Shown: in pieces, positions 18,118 through 27,447 of the stretch | Numbering within the stretch: position 1 is the first letter of the stretch | Layout of the letters: the number at the start of each line of letters is the position of its first letter | NCBI GenBank assembly: GCA_030147945.1 | Contig: JASBUL010000103.1 | Location: 50,324-114,323, forward strand | Length of the DNA stretch: 64,000 nucleotides | Source of the DNA: Oceanococcus sp. | Lineage (GTDB): Bacteria; Pseudomonadota; Gammaproteobacteria; Nevskiales; Oceanococcaceae | Direction: 5' to 3' | The notes under the pieces: generated by a model | Told to the model about the DNA's origin: nothing | Databases searched by the model: none | What the model saw: only the letters and a program-made list of their open reading frames with translations | Made by a program: the position numbers and the translations under genes

Positions 18118-20247
18118 ATGAGAGTTTTGCTCGCTCTTGGCGCGCTGCTGAGCGCCACCGCTGTCCACGCGTTGGACTATCCCGAAACACCGCGTGGCAC
18201 GGTGGTGGATACCTACCACGGCGAACAGGTGGCCGATCCCTATCGCTGGCTTGAGGATGTGGATGCGCCCCAGGTCAAAAAGTGGATTGCGGCACAGAAT
18301 GCGCTGACCCGTACGCACCTCGATCAACTGCCCGACCGAGCCGCCTGGCGAGCGCGGCTGGCGCAGCTGTGGAACTACGAAAAATACGGCGCGCCCAAGC
18401 GTGTCGCGGGCGCCCTGTTCTACCGCTACAACGATGGACTGCTTGATCAGAGCGTGCTGGTGCGCGAGCAGGCGGGTCAGCGCGAGGTGGTGCTCGACCC
18501 CAATACCCTGAGTGCGGACGGCACCCTGGCCCTGACCGACTGGGCAGTTTCGCCGGACGGACGTTATCTGGCCTACGGTGTGGCCGAAGCCGGCAGCGAC
18601 TGGAATCGCTATCACGTGCGTGATCTGCGCACCGGTCAGGATCGCGCCGAGGTGCTCGAACACATCAAGTTCTCCAACATCAGCTGGAGTCACGACAGCG
18701 CGGGTTTCTTCTATTCGCGCTACCCCGGTTCTGATGGTGTGTTCAGCGATCTGGAGAACCAGGCGATCTACTACCACAAGCTGGGTTCGGCGCAGGCCCA
18801 GGATGTGCTGGTGCTGTCGGATCCCGAACATCCGCGTCGCAATATGTACGCGCGGGTCAGCGACGACGGCCGTTATCTGCTGATCAGCTTGCGCGAAGGC
18901 GCGCGTGAGGAGAACGCGCTGTATGTCAGGGATCTCAATCAGGCCGAGCGCCCGTTCGTGCGCGGGCGGCTGATCAAGCTGGTGGATGACTTTTCGGCCA
19001 AATATCAGGTCATTGGTGTGGACGGCCCCTACGTCTACGCACTGACTACCGATGCGGCGCCGAACGGACGTATCGTGCGCCTGGATGTGCGCCACCCCGG
19101 TCGCCAGCGGACCGTGGTCGAGGCTGGCCAATGGCCGATCGAAGATGCGCGCCTGGCCGGTCAGCATCTGGCTGTCGTGGTCATGCGTGATGCGGTGAAC
19201 AAACTGCTGGTTTACCCGCTGGATGGGGCCTCGGCCACCCCGGTGGTGCTGCCTGAACTGGGCAGTATTTCGGGGCTGCGTGCTGCGCCGGATGGGCGCA
19301 GCGTGAGCTTTACCCATGCCAGTTTCGTCAGTCCGGCACGCCAGCTTGAGGTCGACCTGAGCGACCTGAGTGTGACCACCCTTAACCAGGCACGCCTGCC
19401 CGTCGACACATCGGACTTCGTGACCGAGCAGGTGTTTTTCAGCTCGCGCGATGGCACCCGGGTGCCGATGTTCATCCTGCGCAAGCGCGGCAACCCCAGT
19501 GGTCCCCGCCCGACCTGGCTGTATGGCTACGGCGGATTCTCGATTTCACTGACGCCGTGGTTCAAGCCGGAGCGCCTGGCCTGGCTGGAGCAGGGTGGGG
19601 TTTTCGTGGTGGCCAACCTGCGAGGTGGCGGCGAGTACGGTGCGGCCTGGCACAAGGCGGGCACCTTGCATAACAAGCAGAACGTGTTCGACGATTTCAT
19701 CGCAGCGGCTGAAAGTCTCATCGAGACTGGCATCACCAGCCCCGAGCAGCTGACCATCGAAGGTCGCTCCAATGGTGGTTTGCTGGTCGGTGCGGTCAGC
19801 AATCAGCGCCCTGAACTGTTCGCCGCAGCCCTGCCCGGCGTGGGTGTGATGGACATGCTGCGCTTTCATAAATTCACCATAGGCTGGGCCTGGACCGGCG
19901 ATTACGGCTCGTCTGATGATCCGGACATGTTCAAGGTGCTGCGCGACTATTCGCCGTACCACAACGTGCCGGGTGGTGACGATTACCCGGCCACCATGGT
20001 GACCACCGCAGATCACGACGATCGCGTCGTGCCGGGACATTCGTTCAAGTTCGCCGCGGCACTTCAGCACGCCGATCCGGGGCGCGCACCGAAACTCATC
20101 CGCATTCAGACCCGTGCCGGCCATGGCGCCGGCATGCCGACGCACATGCGTATTGAGCAGGCTGCGGACGAGATGAGTTTCGCCGCGTTTCATAGCGGCT
20201 TGCAGCGCGCGACCAAGATCCCGTGGCAGAAGCTGGTGGCGCGCTGA
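18118..20247 (+). CDS. Prolyl oligopeptidase family serine peptidase (S9A), exported
   Basis: A 709-residue peptidase that probably cleaves short proline-containing peptides in the periplasm. A signal peptide (MRVLLALGALLSATAVHA) leads the mature protein. GGGAGATCC-like GGGAGATCC spacing before the ATG at 18118 supports this start. The N-terminal RGTVVDTYHG...DPYRWLEDVD block is the family signature, followed by a seven-bladed propeller. The catalytic serine is in EGRSNGGLLVG, where the first glycine of the usual GGSNGG is arginine. The acid is in DHDDRVVPGHS and the histidine in RAGHGAG. All three catalytic residues are therefore present. Confidence 0.93.
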   Translation: MRVLLALGALLSATAVHALDYPETPRGTVVDTYHGEQVADPYRWLEDVDAPQVKKWIAAQNALTRTHLDQLPDRAAWRARLAQLWNYEKYGAPKRVAGALFYRYNDGLLDQSVLVREQAGQREVVLDPNTLSADGTLALTDWAVSPDGRYLAYGVAEAGSDWNRYHVRDLRTGQDRAEVLEHIKFSNISWSHDSAGFFYSRYPGSDGVFSDLENQAIYYHKLGSAQAQDVLVLSDPEHPRRNMYARVSDDGRYLLISLREGAREENALYVRDLNQAERPFVRGRLIKLVDDFSAKYQVIGVDGPYVYALTTDAAPNGRIVRLDVRHPGRQRTVVEAGQWPIEDARLAGQHLAVVVMRDAVNKLLVYPLDGASATPVVLPELGSISGLRAAPDGRSVSFTHASFVSPARQLEVDLSDLSVTTLNQARLPVDTSDFVTEQVFFSSRDGTRVPMFILRKRGNPSGPRPTWLYGYGGFSISLTPWFKPERLAWLEQGGVFVVANLRGGGEYGAAWHKAGTLHNKQNVFDDFIAAAESLIETGITSPEQLTIEGRSNGGLLVGAVSNQRPELFAAALPGVGVMDMLRFHKFTIGWAWTGDYGSSDDPDMFKVLRDYSPYHNVPGGDDYPATMVTTADHDDRVVPGHSFKFAAALQHADPGRAPKLIRIQTRAGHGAGMPTHMRIEQAADEMSFAAFHSGLQRATKIPWQKLVAR

Positions 20248-20258
20248 GTTGCCGAGCT

Positions 20259-21005
20259 TCAGTGGGGCAGGTGGGCGTTACCCAGCTGCTCCATTTGCTG
20301 CACTATCCAGCGGCTGCGCTCCTGAACGTGGGCGTCGTGGATGGTGTAACGACGCGGGCTGGGCAGCAGTGCAACAAGACGTGCGGCCTGGTCCGGTGTG
20401 AGTTGTGTCGGCGCAACGCCGAAGTGGTGCCGGGCGCCAGCCCCGGCGCCATAAACGCCGGGTGCGAATTCGGCCACATTGAGATAGACCTCGAGAATGC
20501 GGGTTTTCGGCCAAAGGGCTTCCAGCCAGAGCGTAATCCAGGCTTCGAGCGCTTTGCGCACGTAGCCACCAGGCCACAGAAACAGGTTTTTGCTGGTTTG
20601 CTGGCTGATGGTGCTGGCCCCGCGTGACGGCGCACCGGGCGCATTCATCACCTCGGCCAGAGCCTGCAGATCAAAGCCGAAATGATGGGGGAATTTCTGG
20701 TCCTCAGCAGCCACCGCGGCCAGTGGCAGATAGGGGCCAAGGGATGCATAGGTCAGCCAGTCGCGGTTTTGCAGGGGCGCCTCTGACTGCAGCATGTAGC
20801 TGGTGATCGGTGGGTTCAGCCAGCGCATCGGCAGCAGCACCAGGGCTGGCAGACACAGCAACAGCAGGGCATAAACCACCCAGCGCAGCGGGCCGGGTTT
20901 GCCTGGTGGCCGGGCAGGCGCTGGCGGCAGCTGTCGTCGGGGGTTCAGCCGGCCAGGGCGAAGTTCGCCTATGCCGGGTGCGGTGGTCCTGGTCATGTCG
21001 ACCAT
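20259..21005 (-). CDS. mtgA: Monofunctional biosynthetic peptidoglycan transglycosylase
   Basis: A GT51 glycosyltransferase of about 248 residues that polymerises lipid II into glycan strands. One membrane anchor (residues about 43-62) is followed by the catalytic glutamate in AAEDQKFPHHFG and the second block RGASTISQQTSKNLFLWP. NVAEFAPGVYGAGAGA is also typical. The ATG at 21005 or 20996 is the likely start; a TTG nine bases upstream is weaker. A proline-rich N-terminal stretch precedes the helix. The gene converges with the prolyl oligopeptidase gene. Confidence 0.93.
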   Translation of the reverse strand: MVDMTRTTAPGIGELRPGRLNPRRQLPPAPARPPGKPGPLRWVVYALLLLCLPALVLLPMRWLNPPITSYMLQSEAPLQNRDWLTYASLGPYLPLAAVAAEDQKFPHHFGFDLQALAEVMNAPGAPSRGASTISQQTSKNLFLWPGGYVRKALEAWITLWLEALWPKTRILEVYLNVAEFAPGVYGAGAGARHHFGVAPTQLTPDQAARLVALLPSPRRYTIHDAHVQERSRWIVQQMEQLGNAHLPH

Positions 21006-21061
21006 TGTAGGCAATCAGCGCTTGCAGGCTTGCTCTACCTGAGGCGATTGACTATGGTTGC

Positions 21062-21229
21062 GCGCGTCATTGGGGAGTAGCTGCCCACCGTCCCGCGGTG
21101 GGGCCTGCATCAACAGACTTGGCCCACAGGCCATGGTGCAGGCAGCCCTTGGGCCTGGCAAGACCTTTGACTGCGTCGCTCCGGACTGGCCGGGGAGGGC
21201 GCGGTCAAAGTGTGCCTCCGGCCAGGGAG
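21062..21229 (+). ncRNA. yybP-ykoY manganese riboswitch
   Basis: The leader of the GDT1-family gene carries the family's hallmarks in order. TGGGGAGTAG is at 21071-21080. ACAGACTTGGCC (21113-21124) pairs locally with GGCC. AGACCTTTGAC (21161-21171) is the second conserved internal loop. CGCGTCA (21063-21069) can pair with the 3' side to form P1. CTTTGACTGC (21165-21174) can instead pair with GCGGTCAAAG (21201-21210). CTGGCCGG (21186-21193) can pair with CCGGCCAG (21218-21225), which covers part of the ribosome-binding site AGGGAG. These pairings exclude each other, as expected for a switch. In this family manganese normally turns exporter expression on. Confidence 0.88.
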
Positions 21230-21237
21230 TTTCAATC

Positions 21238-21807
21238 ATGGATGCTTTTCTCATCTCGACCGGCCTGGTTGCGCTGGCGGAAATTGGTGACAAGACCCAG
21301 TTGCTGGCCCTGCTGCTGGCCGCCCGCTTTCGTCAGCCGGTGCCGATCGTTCTTGGAATACTGCTCGCCACCTTGCTCAATCACGGTGTTGCTGCAGCGT
21401 TTGGTGCATGGCTGACCAGCCTGCTCGGCCCGCAAGCTTTGCATGTGCTACTCGGCCTGTCTTTCATAGTGATGGCGGGCTGGGTGCTGATCCCGGACAA
21501 GCTCGACGACGGCGACACCCACCACACCCGTTTCGGGGTTTTTGGCACCACGCTGGTGGCTTTCTTCCTGGCCGAAATCGGCGACAAAACCCAGATTGCC
21601 ACGGTGGCGCTGGCGGCACAGTACGATGCCACGCTTGTGGTTGTGGCCGGCACCACCCTGGGCATGATGCTGGCCAATGCGCCGGTGGTGTACTTCGGTG
21701 AACGGGTTGCCGGCAAGATCCCCACACGCGTGGTGCACGCGCTGGCGGCTGCGATTTTTGCGCTGTTGGGTGTGCTGGCGATCGTGCGTGCTTTGCGCCT
21801 GAGCTAG
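21238..21807 (+). CDS. TMEM165/GDT1 family manganese exporter (MneA-like)
   Basis: A 189-residue membrane protein with two repeats of three helices. Each repeat has the family motif ExGDKTQ: ALAEIGDKTQLLAL at residues about 12-25 and FLAEIGDKTQIATV at about 112-125. Bacterial members export Mn2+ and protect against manganese stress. The ATG at 21238 follows AGGGAG and begins directly at the first helix. The riboswitch in its leader strongly supports a manganese role. Confidence 0.93.
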   Translation: MDAFLISTGLVALAEIGDKTQLLALLLAARFRQPVPIVLGILLATLLNHGVAAAFGAWLTSLLGPQALHVLLGLSFIVMAGWVLIPDKLDDGDTHHTRFGVFGTTLVAFFLAEIGDKTQIATVALAAQYDATLVVVAGTTLGMMLANAPVVYFGERVAGKIPTRVVHALAAAIFALLGVLAIVRALRLS

Positions 21808-21820
21808 GGCAAGCGTCTGG

Positions 21821-22426
21821 CTAAGCCAGCGTCCGCATCCAGAACGTCATCGGCTTGGCGCTGGAGGTGCTCTCGCCAATGTCCGGCCATGACAGGCTGG
21901 TGCGCAAGCGGGCTTGGCGTTGGTAGCCACGACGCTGCCAGAAGGCATCGTTGGGCACATAGTGTGCGGGTTTGAGTGGATGCGTTGGCGGGCGTTCGAC
22001 CGCGCAAAAGGCGCACTCGGTCAAGCCCAGCTCGCGGGCGTGGGCTTCGCGCAGCTCGAAGAAGCGCACACCCAGGCCGCGCCCGCGGTATGCGGGCAGC
22101 AGCACCGATTCGCCGAAGTAATCGATCTGCGCCACCGCCATGCCGGCGTCGATGAACGGTTGCTGCATGTCGCGCGGGGCTTCGCTCAGCGGGATGGCGG
22201 TGGAGGCGCCCACGCAGTGCGGGCCGTCCCAGACCAGTACGCACAAGGCACGCGGGCAATCCACATAGACCTTGAGGTAGTCGGCTTCGTACGCGGCGCT
22301 GCCGGCGTACAGATACGGCCATTCACGAAACACGCTGCAGCGCATGGCGGCCAGCGCATCAAGGTGACGTGCGATGTCCTGGCCGCGCAGCGACTCGATG
22401 CGCAGTGTCTGGTCGTTCACTGCCAC
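21821..22426 (-). CDS. GNAT family N-acetyltransferase
   Basis: A 201-residue acetyltransferase. The acetyl-CoA-binding motif A is LPAYRGRGLGVRFF (R/Q-x-x-G-x-G/A type), with FGESVLL as the strand before it. The C-terminal WQRRGYQRQARL is typical of motif B. The substrate is unknown. It converges with the manganese exporter gene and lies four bases after the next gene upstream in neither strand's operon sense: the outer-membrane protein gene at 22431 ends just before it on the same strand, so co-transcription with that operon is possible. Confidence 0.82.
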   Translation of the reverse strand: MAVNDQTLRIESLRGQDIARHLDALAAMRCSVFREWPYLYAGSAAYEADYLKVYVDCPRALCVLVWDGPHCVGASTAIPLSEAPRDMQQPFIDAGMAVAQIDYFGESVLLPAYRGRGLGVRFFELREAHARELGLTECAFCAVERPPTHPLKPAHYVPNDAFWQRRGYQRQARLRTSLSWPDIGESTSSAKPMTFWMRTLA

Positions 22427-22430
22427 GGCC

Positions 22431-23684
22431 CTAGAGGTAGCGGGTCAGCTCGAGCTGGATGTAGTCATCCTGGCGCAAGGGGTAGAACAGCGTGTCGCGC
22501 GCGTCGATGTTGTTGAACAGGCGCAGTTCCAGGCTCAACTTGGTGCTGCCGTCCAGACGTCGGCTGGCTTCCACGCTGATGAAACGACTGCCACGATCCA
22601 GGTCCATGACAACGCCGGCCAGCAGGGTGGTGTCGAGCACGTCATTGGCGGCCAGGCGGGTGGCCAGGAACAGATCGTTCTGGAAGCCGTTGTCCGCCGC
22701 ATCATTGCGTTCGTCCCACAGATATTCGGCCAGATAGCCGATGTCCCAGGCGCTTTCGAACACGCCATAGCGGGTGTACTCAAAGCCGCCGGTGGCTGCG
22801 CCGTAGTCGACCTCAATCAGCTGTGGGGCTTGTCCCGGCACCTGCGCCAGCAGGCCTTGTTCGCGCCACACGGCTTCCAGTTTCAGCAACCACGAACCGA
22901 CCGTGTACTGGGCATCCAGGCTGAGCTGATCGAGCAGGCCGTAGAACGGTTGCAAGGCCGTGGCTTGCGGACCATCGGGGGTGTTTACGATATTGGCGGC
23001 GAGCAGTTGCGGATTGCGCGCGGTGCCGCTGAACCAGGCCAGGCCATAATCCAGTGCACCGGCGTAGCCTTGCACGCGCACGGCGTAGTCGAGATGCGAT
23101 TGCTCATCCGAGGACTGGTACAGCGCATCGTCCTGCAGCACCGGCAGCGGTGCGCGCAGGCGGCCGTCTTCACCGGCAAACGGACGCTCACGGAAATAGG
23201 GCAGGGCATAGGCCTGCAGGCTGACGCCGCCCAGCGCCCAGTTCAGGCGCACCATCGGCTGGCCGAGTTTGTCTTCGCCGTCAATGTTTTCGACCGCATC
23301 GGTCTGATTGATGATGTCGACCAGATGCAGCAATTCGGTCTTGCCCCAGAACACCTTGGAGATGCCCAGGCGTAGCTCCACACGGTCGAACACGCCTTGC
23401 CAGTAGAACTCACGCAAATCGATATGGCTGCGTTCGTCGTCCTGCGCGTCGAAACGAGCGAACGGGGCAATGGTGACGCTGAAATCGCGGTTCCATTCGG
23501 CGTACCACTCGCTCAGCAGGGATACCGAAAGCTGGCCGTCGCTCTGGCTGGCGAAAGCCGCATTGTCGGGGAAGGCGCGCGCTTCCAGACTCCATTCGGT
23601 ATCCAGCTGCTGGTAGAACTCAGCGGCGGCGCTGTGGCTCGCCACCAGCAAGCCGGTGGCGAGAATGTGTGCGATGCGATGCAT
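22431..23684 (-). CDS. Predicted outer-membrane beta-barrel protein of an MMPL/LolA-like operon
   Basis: A 417-residue exported protein (signal MHRIAHILATGLLVASHSAAA). The sequence is full of short alternating aromatic strands and ends ...YIQLELTRYL, so an outer-membrane beta-barrel is likely. It resembles DUF1302 or alginate-export-like barrels (FYWQGVFDRVELRLGISKVFWG) but I cannot fix the family. It is the third gene after the MMPL transporter and the LolA-like gene, six bases from the latter. The order inner-membrane pump, periplasmic carrier, outer-membrane protein suggests an envelope transport route for a lipid-like molecule. That route is inferred from order only. Confidence 0.75.
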   Translation of the reverse strand: MHRIAHILATGLLVASHSAAAEFYQQLDTEWSLEARAFPDNAAFASQSDGQLSVSLLSEWYAEWNRDFSVTIAPFARFDAQDDERSHIDLREFYWQGVFDRVELRLGISKVFWGKTELLHLVDIINQTDAVENIDGEDKLGQPMVRLNWALGGVSLQAYALPYFRERPFAGEDGRLRAPLPVLQDDALYQSSDEQSHLDYAVRVQGYAGALDYGLAWFSGTARNPQLLAANIVNTPDGPQATALQPFYGLLDQLSLDAQYTVGSWLLKLEAVWREQGLLAQVPGQAPQLIEVDYGAATGGFEYTRYGVFESAWDIGYLAEYLWDERNDAADNGFQNDLFLATRLAANDVLDTTLLAGVVMDLDRGSRFISVEASRRLDGSTKLSLELRLFNNIDARDTLFYPLRQDDYIQLELTRYL

Positions 23685-23690
23685 AAAGAC

Positions 23691-24482
23691 TCAGCGTGCG
23701 CGGGCCAGACTGGCCTGATCGAAGTCCTTGTCCGAAAGGCCGTTCTGGAAAGCGTAGTCGGAGAAGGTCAGGGTGGTCGATTTACCGGTCTGCAGATTGA
23801 CCATTTCCATGCGCGCCGGGCGCCAGTGCTTGTCCAGATACTGGCTGTAGTCGTGGAAGGTCAGGGTTTTGAGATGACTTTTCTTGCGGTCATAAAAGTC
23901 GATCTTCTGGGCCCGGTATTCGCTGCTGTCGATCCATGAGATCTGCTTGGTGTAGCCGGATTTTTCGTCCACCGGATAGCGTTCGATGACGAAGCAGCTG
24001 AGCTCGCCGCAGGGCTCTTCACGCAGGAACTTGTAGGTGTACTTCTCGACCTCCTGCGAGGAGATGTCCTCGTAGGCGAATTCCGAGCCCATGAACGGCC
24101 CGGATTTGTTGTTCGAGGCGATGCGCTTGACCCGCTTGAGGGCTGGCAGGTACAGCCACTGATCATCATTGCCATCCTTGTGGCTGAAGGTCAGCAGCGC
24201 GGTGCCGCGCACGTCTTTGGGCTGGTCGAAAATGATCAGGCTCTTGTCGCCATCACCATCAACTTCCAGTGAACGGTTGCGCATTTCACGCACGCTTTCC
24301 TGGCCGTGTTTGTTGCGCAGAACCATGGTCATGGTCGATTCGGAATCGCCCCAGCCTTCATCGCGCTGGTCGGCTTCCACCGCAATGGCCAGGCCTTGTT
24401 CTTCCGGTGTCTGGGCCTGCGCCAGCAGGGGCAGGGCGGTCAGTGCGGTGACCAGCAGCGTCTTAGGCGTAAGCAGCGTCAT
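23691..24482 (-). CDS. LolA-like outer membrane lipoprotein-sorting protein
   Basis: A 263-residue exported protein with a signal peptide ending near AQAQ (residue 23). It has the LolA-like family blocks WLYLPALKRVKRI and FMGSEFAYEDIS, much closer to consensus than the paralogue at 4109-4915. Its start lies inside the 3' end of the MMPL transporter gene (20-base overlap), so translation is coupled. Proteins of this kind regularly accompany MMPL pumps and are thought to carry lipid or lipoprotein through the periplasm. The substrate is unknown. Confidence 0.88.
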   Translation of the reverse strand: MTLLTPKTLLVTALTALPLLAQAQTPEEQGLAIAVEADQRDEGWGDSESTMTMVLRNKHGQESVREMRNRSLEVDGDGDKSLIIFDQPKDVRGTALLTFSHKDGNDDQWLYLPALKRVKRIASNNKSGPFMGSEFAYEDISSQEVEKYTYKFLREEPCGELSCFVIERYPVDEKSGYTKQISWIDSSEYRAQKIDFYDRKKSHLKTLTFHDYSQYLDKHWRPARMEMVNLQTGKSTTLTFSDYAFQNGLSDKDFDQASLARAR

Positions 24483-26811
24483 CGGAGGGCTCCTCGGTTT
24501 GGGTGTTTTTCGGTTGGGGGTCGCGGTCCAGCAGCATAAGCACGGCCGGTAGCAGGAAGAAATCGGCGACCAGGGCGCAGACGATGGCCATGACTGTAAT
24601 CATGGACATCGACACCGTGGGGTAGAAGGCCGATGTGGTCAGCACCAGGAAACCGGCGGCCAGCACGATCGAGGTGACCAGCAAGGCGGTGCCGACGGTG
24701 CGGAAGGAATACACGATGGCCTGCTCGGTGGACAGGCCGAGTTCGCGCCGGGCGCGCAGGTACTTGCTCAGGAAGTGGATGGTGTCATCGACGATCACAC
24801 CCAGCACCACGCCCATGGAAAAGGACATGGCGAAGTTGATCTCGCCGTTGTACAGCGCCCACAAACCGAAGGCCATGCCCATTGGCAGCAGATTGGGGAT
24901 GACGCTGATCAGGCCAAACTTGACACTGCCCAGGGCCCAGATCAGCAATATGGAGATGCCCAGCAGGGCCAGTGGAATACCGATCGCCATGGAGCTGAAA
25001 TTGCGGTCGGCAATGAATGCGAACATCACCGCCGGTGAGACCGGGTGGCCGTCCATTTCCGGCGCGTTGGCCTCCAGCCAGGCCAGCGACTCGTCGACCA
25101 GGGCGCGGGTTTCAGCCGATTTCAGGTGCTCGAACACCACGATGAAACGCGAGGCGGTCTTGTCCAGATTGATGGTGTTGGTCAGGTCCAGCCCGAAGGG
25201 CAGCGAGAATTCGTAGAGCAGCAGATACTGGGCGGCCAGCTCGCGGTTGTCCGGCAAGCGATACCAGCTTGGATCATCGCCATGCATGTTCTTGTTCAGA
25301 CGTTTGAAAATGTCCGACACGCTGGAGACCTGCATGACCTTGTCGTGGCTCAGCCACCACTGCTTGAACGCATCCAGCTTGGCCAGATAGTCCGGATCGG
25401 CCACGCCGTCCGGTGCTTTGAGCGAGAACTCCATGGAGTACAGGCCGGTGATGTTCTCGGCCATGAAATCCGAATCGTTGCGGAAATCCACGCTGGTGTC
25501 GAAGTAGTGCACGAACTTGTCGTTGGCCACGTTGAGCGGGGCCAGGGCCGTGATGCCCAGGGCGACCAGCGATGACACCACCAGCAGGGTCATCGGGCGC
25601 TTGCACATCAGCTCGCCAAAGCGTTGCATGCGGCCCGACAGCCAGGCCCGGCGCTGCGGCGGGACCTTGACCGGAAACATCGCGATCAGCGCGGGCAGCG
25701 TGGTGATCGACAGCAGCCAGGCGATGATCGCACCCATGGCCGAGATGTTGCCCAGATCAGCCAGCGGCGGGGAGTCGGCAAAGTTGATCGAGAGCAGACC
25801 CAATGCGGTGGTGATCGAGGTCAGCAGCACCGGCATGAAGTTCAGGCGCAGGGCTTCGGTCATGGCTTCGTTCTTGGCCTTGCCTTCGCGCATCTCGGCA
25901 AACATCGAGACCAGAATATGCACCGAGCCGGCCACGGCCAGGGTGGTGATGACCACCGGTGCAATCACCGAGGGTGAGGTCAGCACAAAACCCAGATGGC
26001 CGGCCATGCCCATGGCGGCACCGGCCGAAAGCAGGATCACCCCCAGGGTGACCAGGGTGGCGGTGACGGAGCGCAGCAGCAGGAACAGGATCAGCAGCAG
26101 CACCGCGTACATCGCCGGGTACAGTGTGGCGGCATCATCCTGCGAGGCCTCGGCAAAGGCATTGCTCATCATGTTGGAGCCGCTCATGCCGATTTTGTGG
26201 CCGGGATATTTGGCCTGCATGTCGTCGCGCAGCGCGCGCTCGGCGGCCACGGCCTCGGTCACTTCGCTGACCGCATCGTCGGAGAACTGATGATTGACCG
26301 CCAAGGCCAGAACATGGCCGCTGGGCGAGGTCAGGCGATTGCGCAGCAACGGCTCGCTGGTCGCAATCTGTTTGATGCGGGCCAGCTCATCCGCGCTCAG
26401 GGTTTCGAATTCCGGCACCAGATCGGCAACCTGAAGATCATCGCCTACCGCCTCGGTGTGCTGGAAATTGCTCAGCGAATCGACCCGGATCACATAGGGG
26501 ATCTGCCAGGCGCGCTCGGTCATCTCGCGCACCATTTGCAGCGTGTCGGGGTTGAAGGCGTCATCCCCCGGCGGCTGGATCACGAACAGCGTGGTGTCGA
26601 TCTTGGAATAGACGTTCTGTACTTCCTCGAAGGCGTTCAGCTGCGGGTTGTCGGCACCGAAATACACCCGGTAGTCGGCTGAGAACGTCAGTTTGGTCGC
26701 GCCGGCAATCATCGCCGCACAGGCCATCAGTGACAGCAACAGCACCACATAGCGGCGGCGCAGAATCCATTGCGCGTAGCGTCGGGTCCAGGCATCCAGG
26801 GCATTGCTCAT
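24463..26811 (-). CDS. MMPL / RND superfamily transporter
   Basis: A 782-residue inner-membrane protein with two homologous halves, each with one helix, a large periplasmic domain and about five more helices. LLLRSVTATLVTLGVILLS marks the first half. LGVIVDDTIHFLSKYLRARR marks the second and includes the acidic DD pair that MMPL proteins use for proton coupling. It is the first gene of the three-gene operon, 21 bases downstream of the tetR gene on the same strand. The likely job is moving a hydrophobic compound out of the inner membrane, with the LolA-like and outer-membrane proteins as partners. Confidence 0.9.
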   Translation of the reverse strand: MSNALDAWTRRYAQWILRRRYVVLLLSLMACAAMIAGATKLTFSADYRVYFGADNPQLNAFEEVQNVYSKIDTTLFVIQPPGDDAFNPDTLQMVREMTERAWQIPYVIRVDSLSNFQHTEAVGDDLQVADLVPEFETLSADELARIKQIATSEPLLRNRLTSPSGHVLALAVNHQFSDDAVSEVTEAVAAERALRDDMQAKYPGHKIGMSGSNMMSNAFAEASQDDAATLYPAMYAVLLLILFLLLRSVTATLVTLGVILLSAGAAMGMAGHLGFVLTSPSVIAPVVITTLAVAGSVHILVSMFAEMREGKAKNEAMTEALRLNFMPVLLTSITTALGLLSINFADSPPLADLGNISAMGAIIAWLLSITTLPALIAMFPVKVPPQRRAWLSGRMQRFGELMCKRPMTLLVVSSLVALGITALAPLNVANDKFVHYFDTSVDFRNDSDFMAENITGLYSMEFSLKAPDGVADPDYLAKLDAFKQWWLSHDKVMQVSSVSDIFKRLNKNMHGDDPSWYRLPDNRELAAQYLLLYEFSLPFGLDLTNTINLDKTASRFIVVFEHLKSAETRALVDESLAWLEANAPEMDGHPVSPAVMFAFIADRNFSSMAIGIPLALLGISILLIWALGSVKFGLISVIPNLLPMGMAFGLWALYNGEINFAMSFSMGVVLGVIVDDTIHFLSKYLRARRELGLSTEQAIVYSFRTVGTALLVTSIVLAAGFLVLTTSAFYPTVSMSMITVMAIVCALVADFFLLPAVLMLLDRDPQPKNTQTEEPSDDAAYA

Positions 26812-26832
26812 GAGTCGGCCTCGTGATGGTGG

Positions 26833-27447
26833 CTAGCGTGGGCGGAGCTGTTCCAGGAACTGCTCCAGGCCCTGCATACCGTTTTTGTAAAATGCATCGC
26901 TGTGGGTGGCTTTGGTCAGCCCCACGCAGCCTTCGATGGCGCTGATCAGGAAGTCCGATGTGGCCACAGGATCAATGTCGGCGCGGACCTGTCCGCGTGT
27001 CTGGCCAAGCCTGAGCGCCTCAACCACACCGTCGCGCCATTCCTGAAGAATGCCGTTGAGCAGGGCCCGGAAATCCTCGTCGATGGGAGACATCTCCTGG
27101 ATCAGGTTGTTGAACGGGCAACCCAGTTGCAGGGCGAAGTCGTTGCGTTCGTGGGTCAGGCGACGTGTCAGCGCGATGGCGCCATCAATCACGTTGTCCG
27201 CGGCCAGCACCGGCTGCCAGTTTTCTTCCACGAACGGACGGATGATTTCGTCGATCACCGCCAGTCCCAGTTTGGCCTTGCTGCCAAAGTGGTGATAGAG
27301 CGCGCCTTTGGTGACTCCGGTTTCCTTGAGAATGGTCTCCAGGCTGGCGCCGCGAAAACCGTTGCGGTGCATCTCTTCAAAAGCCGATTCCAGCAGGCGC
27401 TGACGCGTCTGGTCGGGCTGGCGTTTGGTGCTTTGTGATGATTCCAT
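26833..27447 (-). CDS. TetR family transcriptional regulator
   Basis: A 204-residue repressor. The helix-turn-helix is at residues about 25-55 (GASLETILKETGVTKGALYHHFGSK), and the C-terminal ligand domain includes LGCPFNNLIQEMSPIDEDFR, typical of the TetR_C group with a conserved LGCP segment. The ATG at 27447 is chosen over a start 36 bases upstream because the upstream residues are not conserved-looking and the site overlaps an operator-like repeat. It is the first gene of the cluster and probably controls itself and the MMPL operon; the inducer may be the transported compound. Confidence 0.9.
   Translation of the reverse strand: MESSQSTKRQPDQTRQRLLESAFEEMHRNGFRGASLETILKETGVTKGALYHHFGSKAKLGLAVIDEIIRPFVEENWQPVLAADNVIDGAIALTRRLTHERNDFALQLGCPFNNLIQEMSPIDEDFRALLNGILQEWRDGVVEALRLGQTRGQVRADIDPVATSDFLISAIEGCVGLTKATHSDAFYKNGMQGLEQFLEQLRPR

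Noticed and set aside
18043..19317. 424-residue open frame opposite the prolyl oligopeptidase gene
   Set aside because: Antisense shadow of a gene with complete catalytic motifs.
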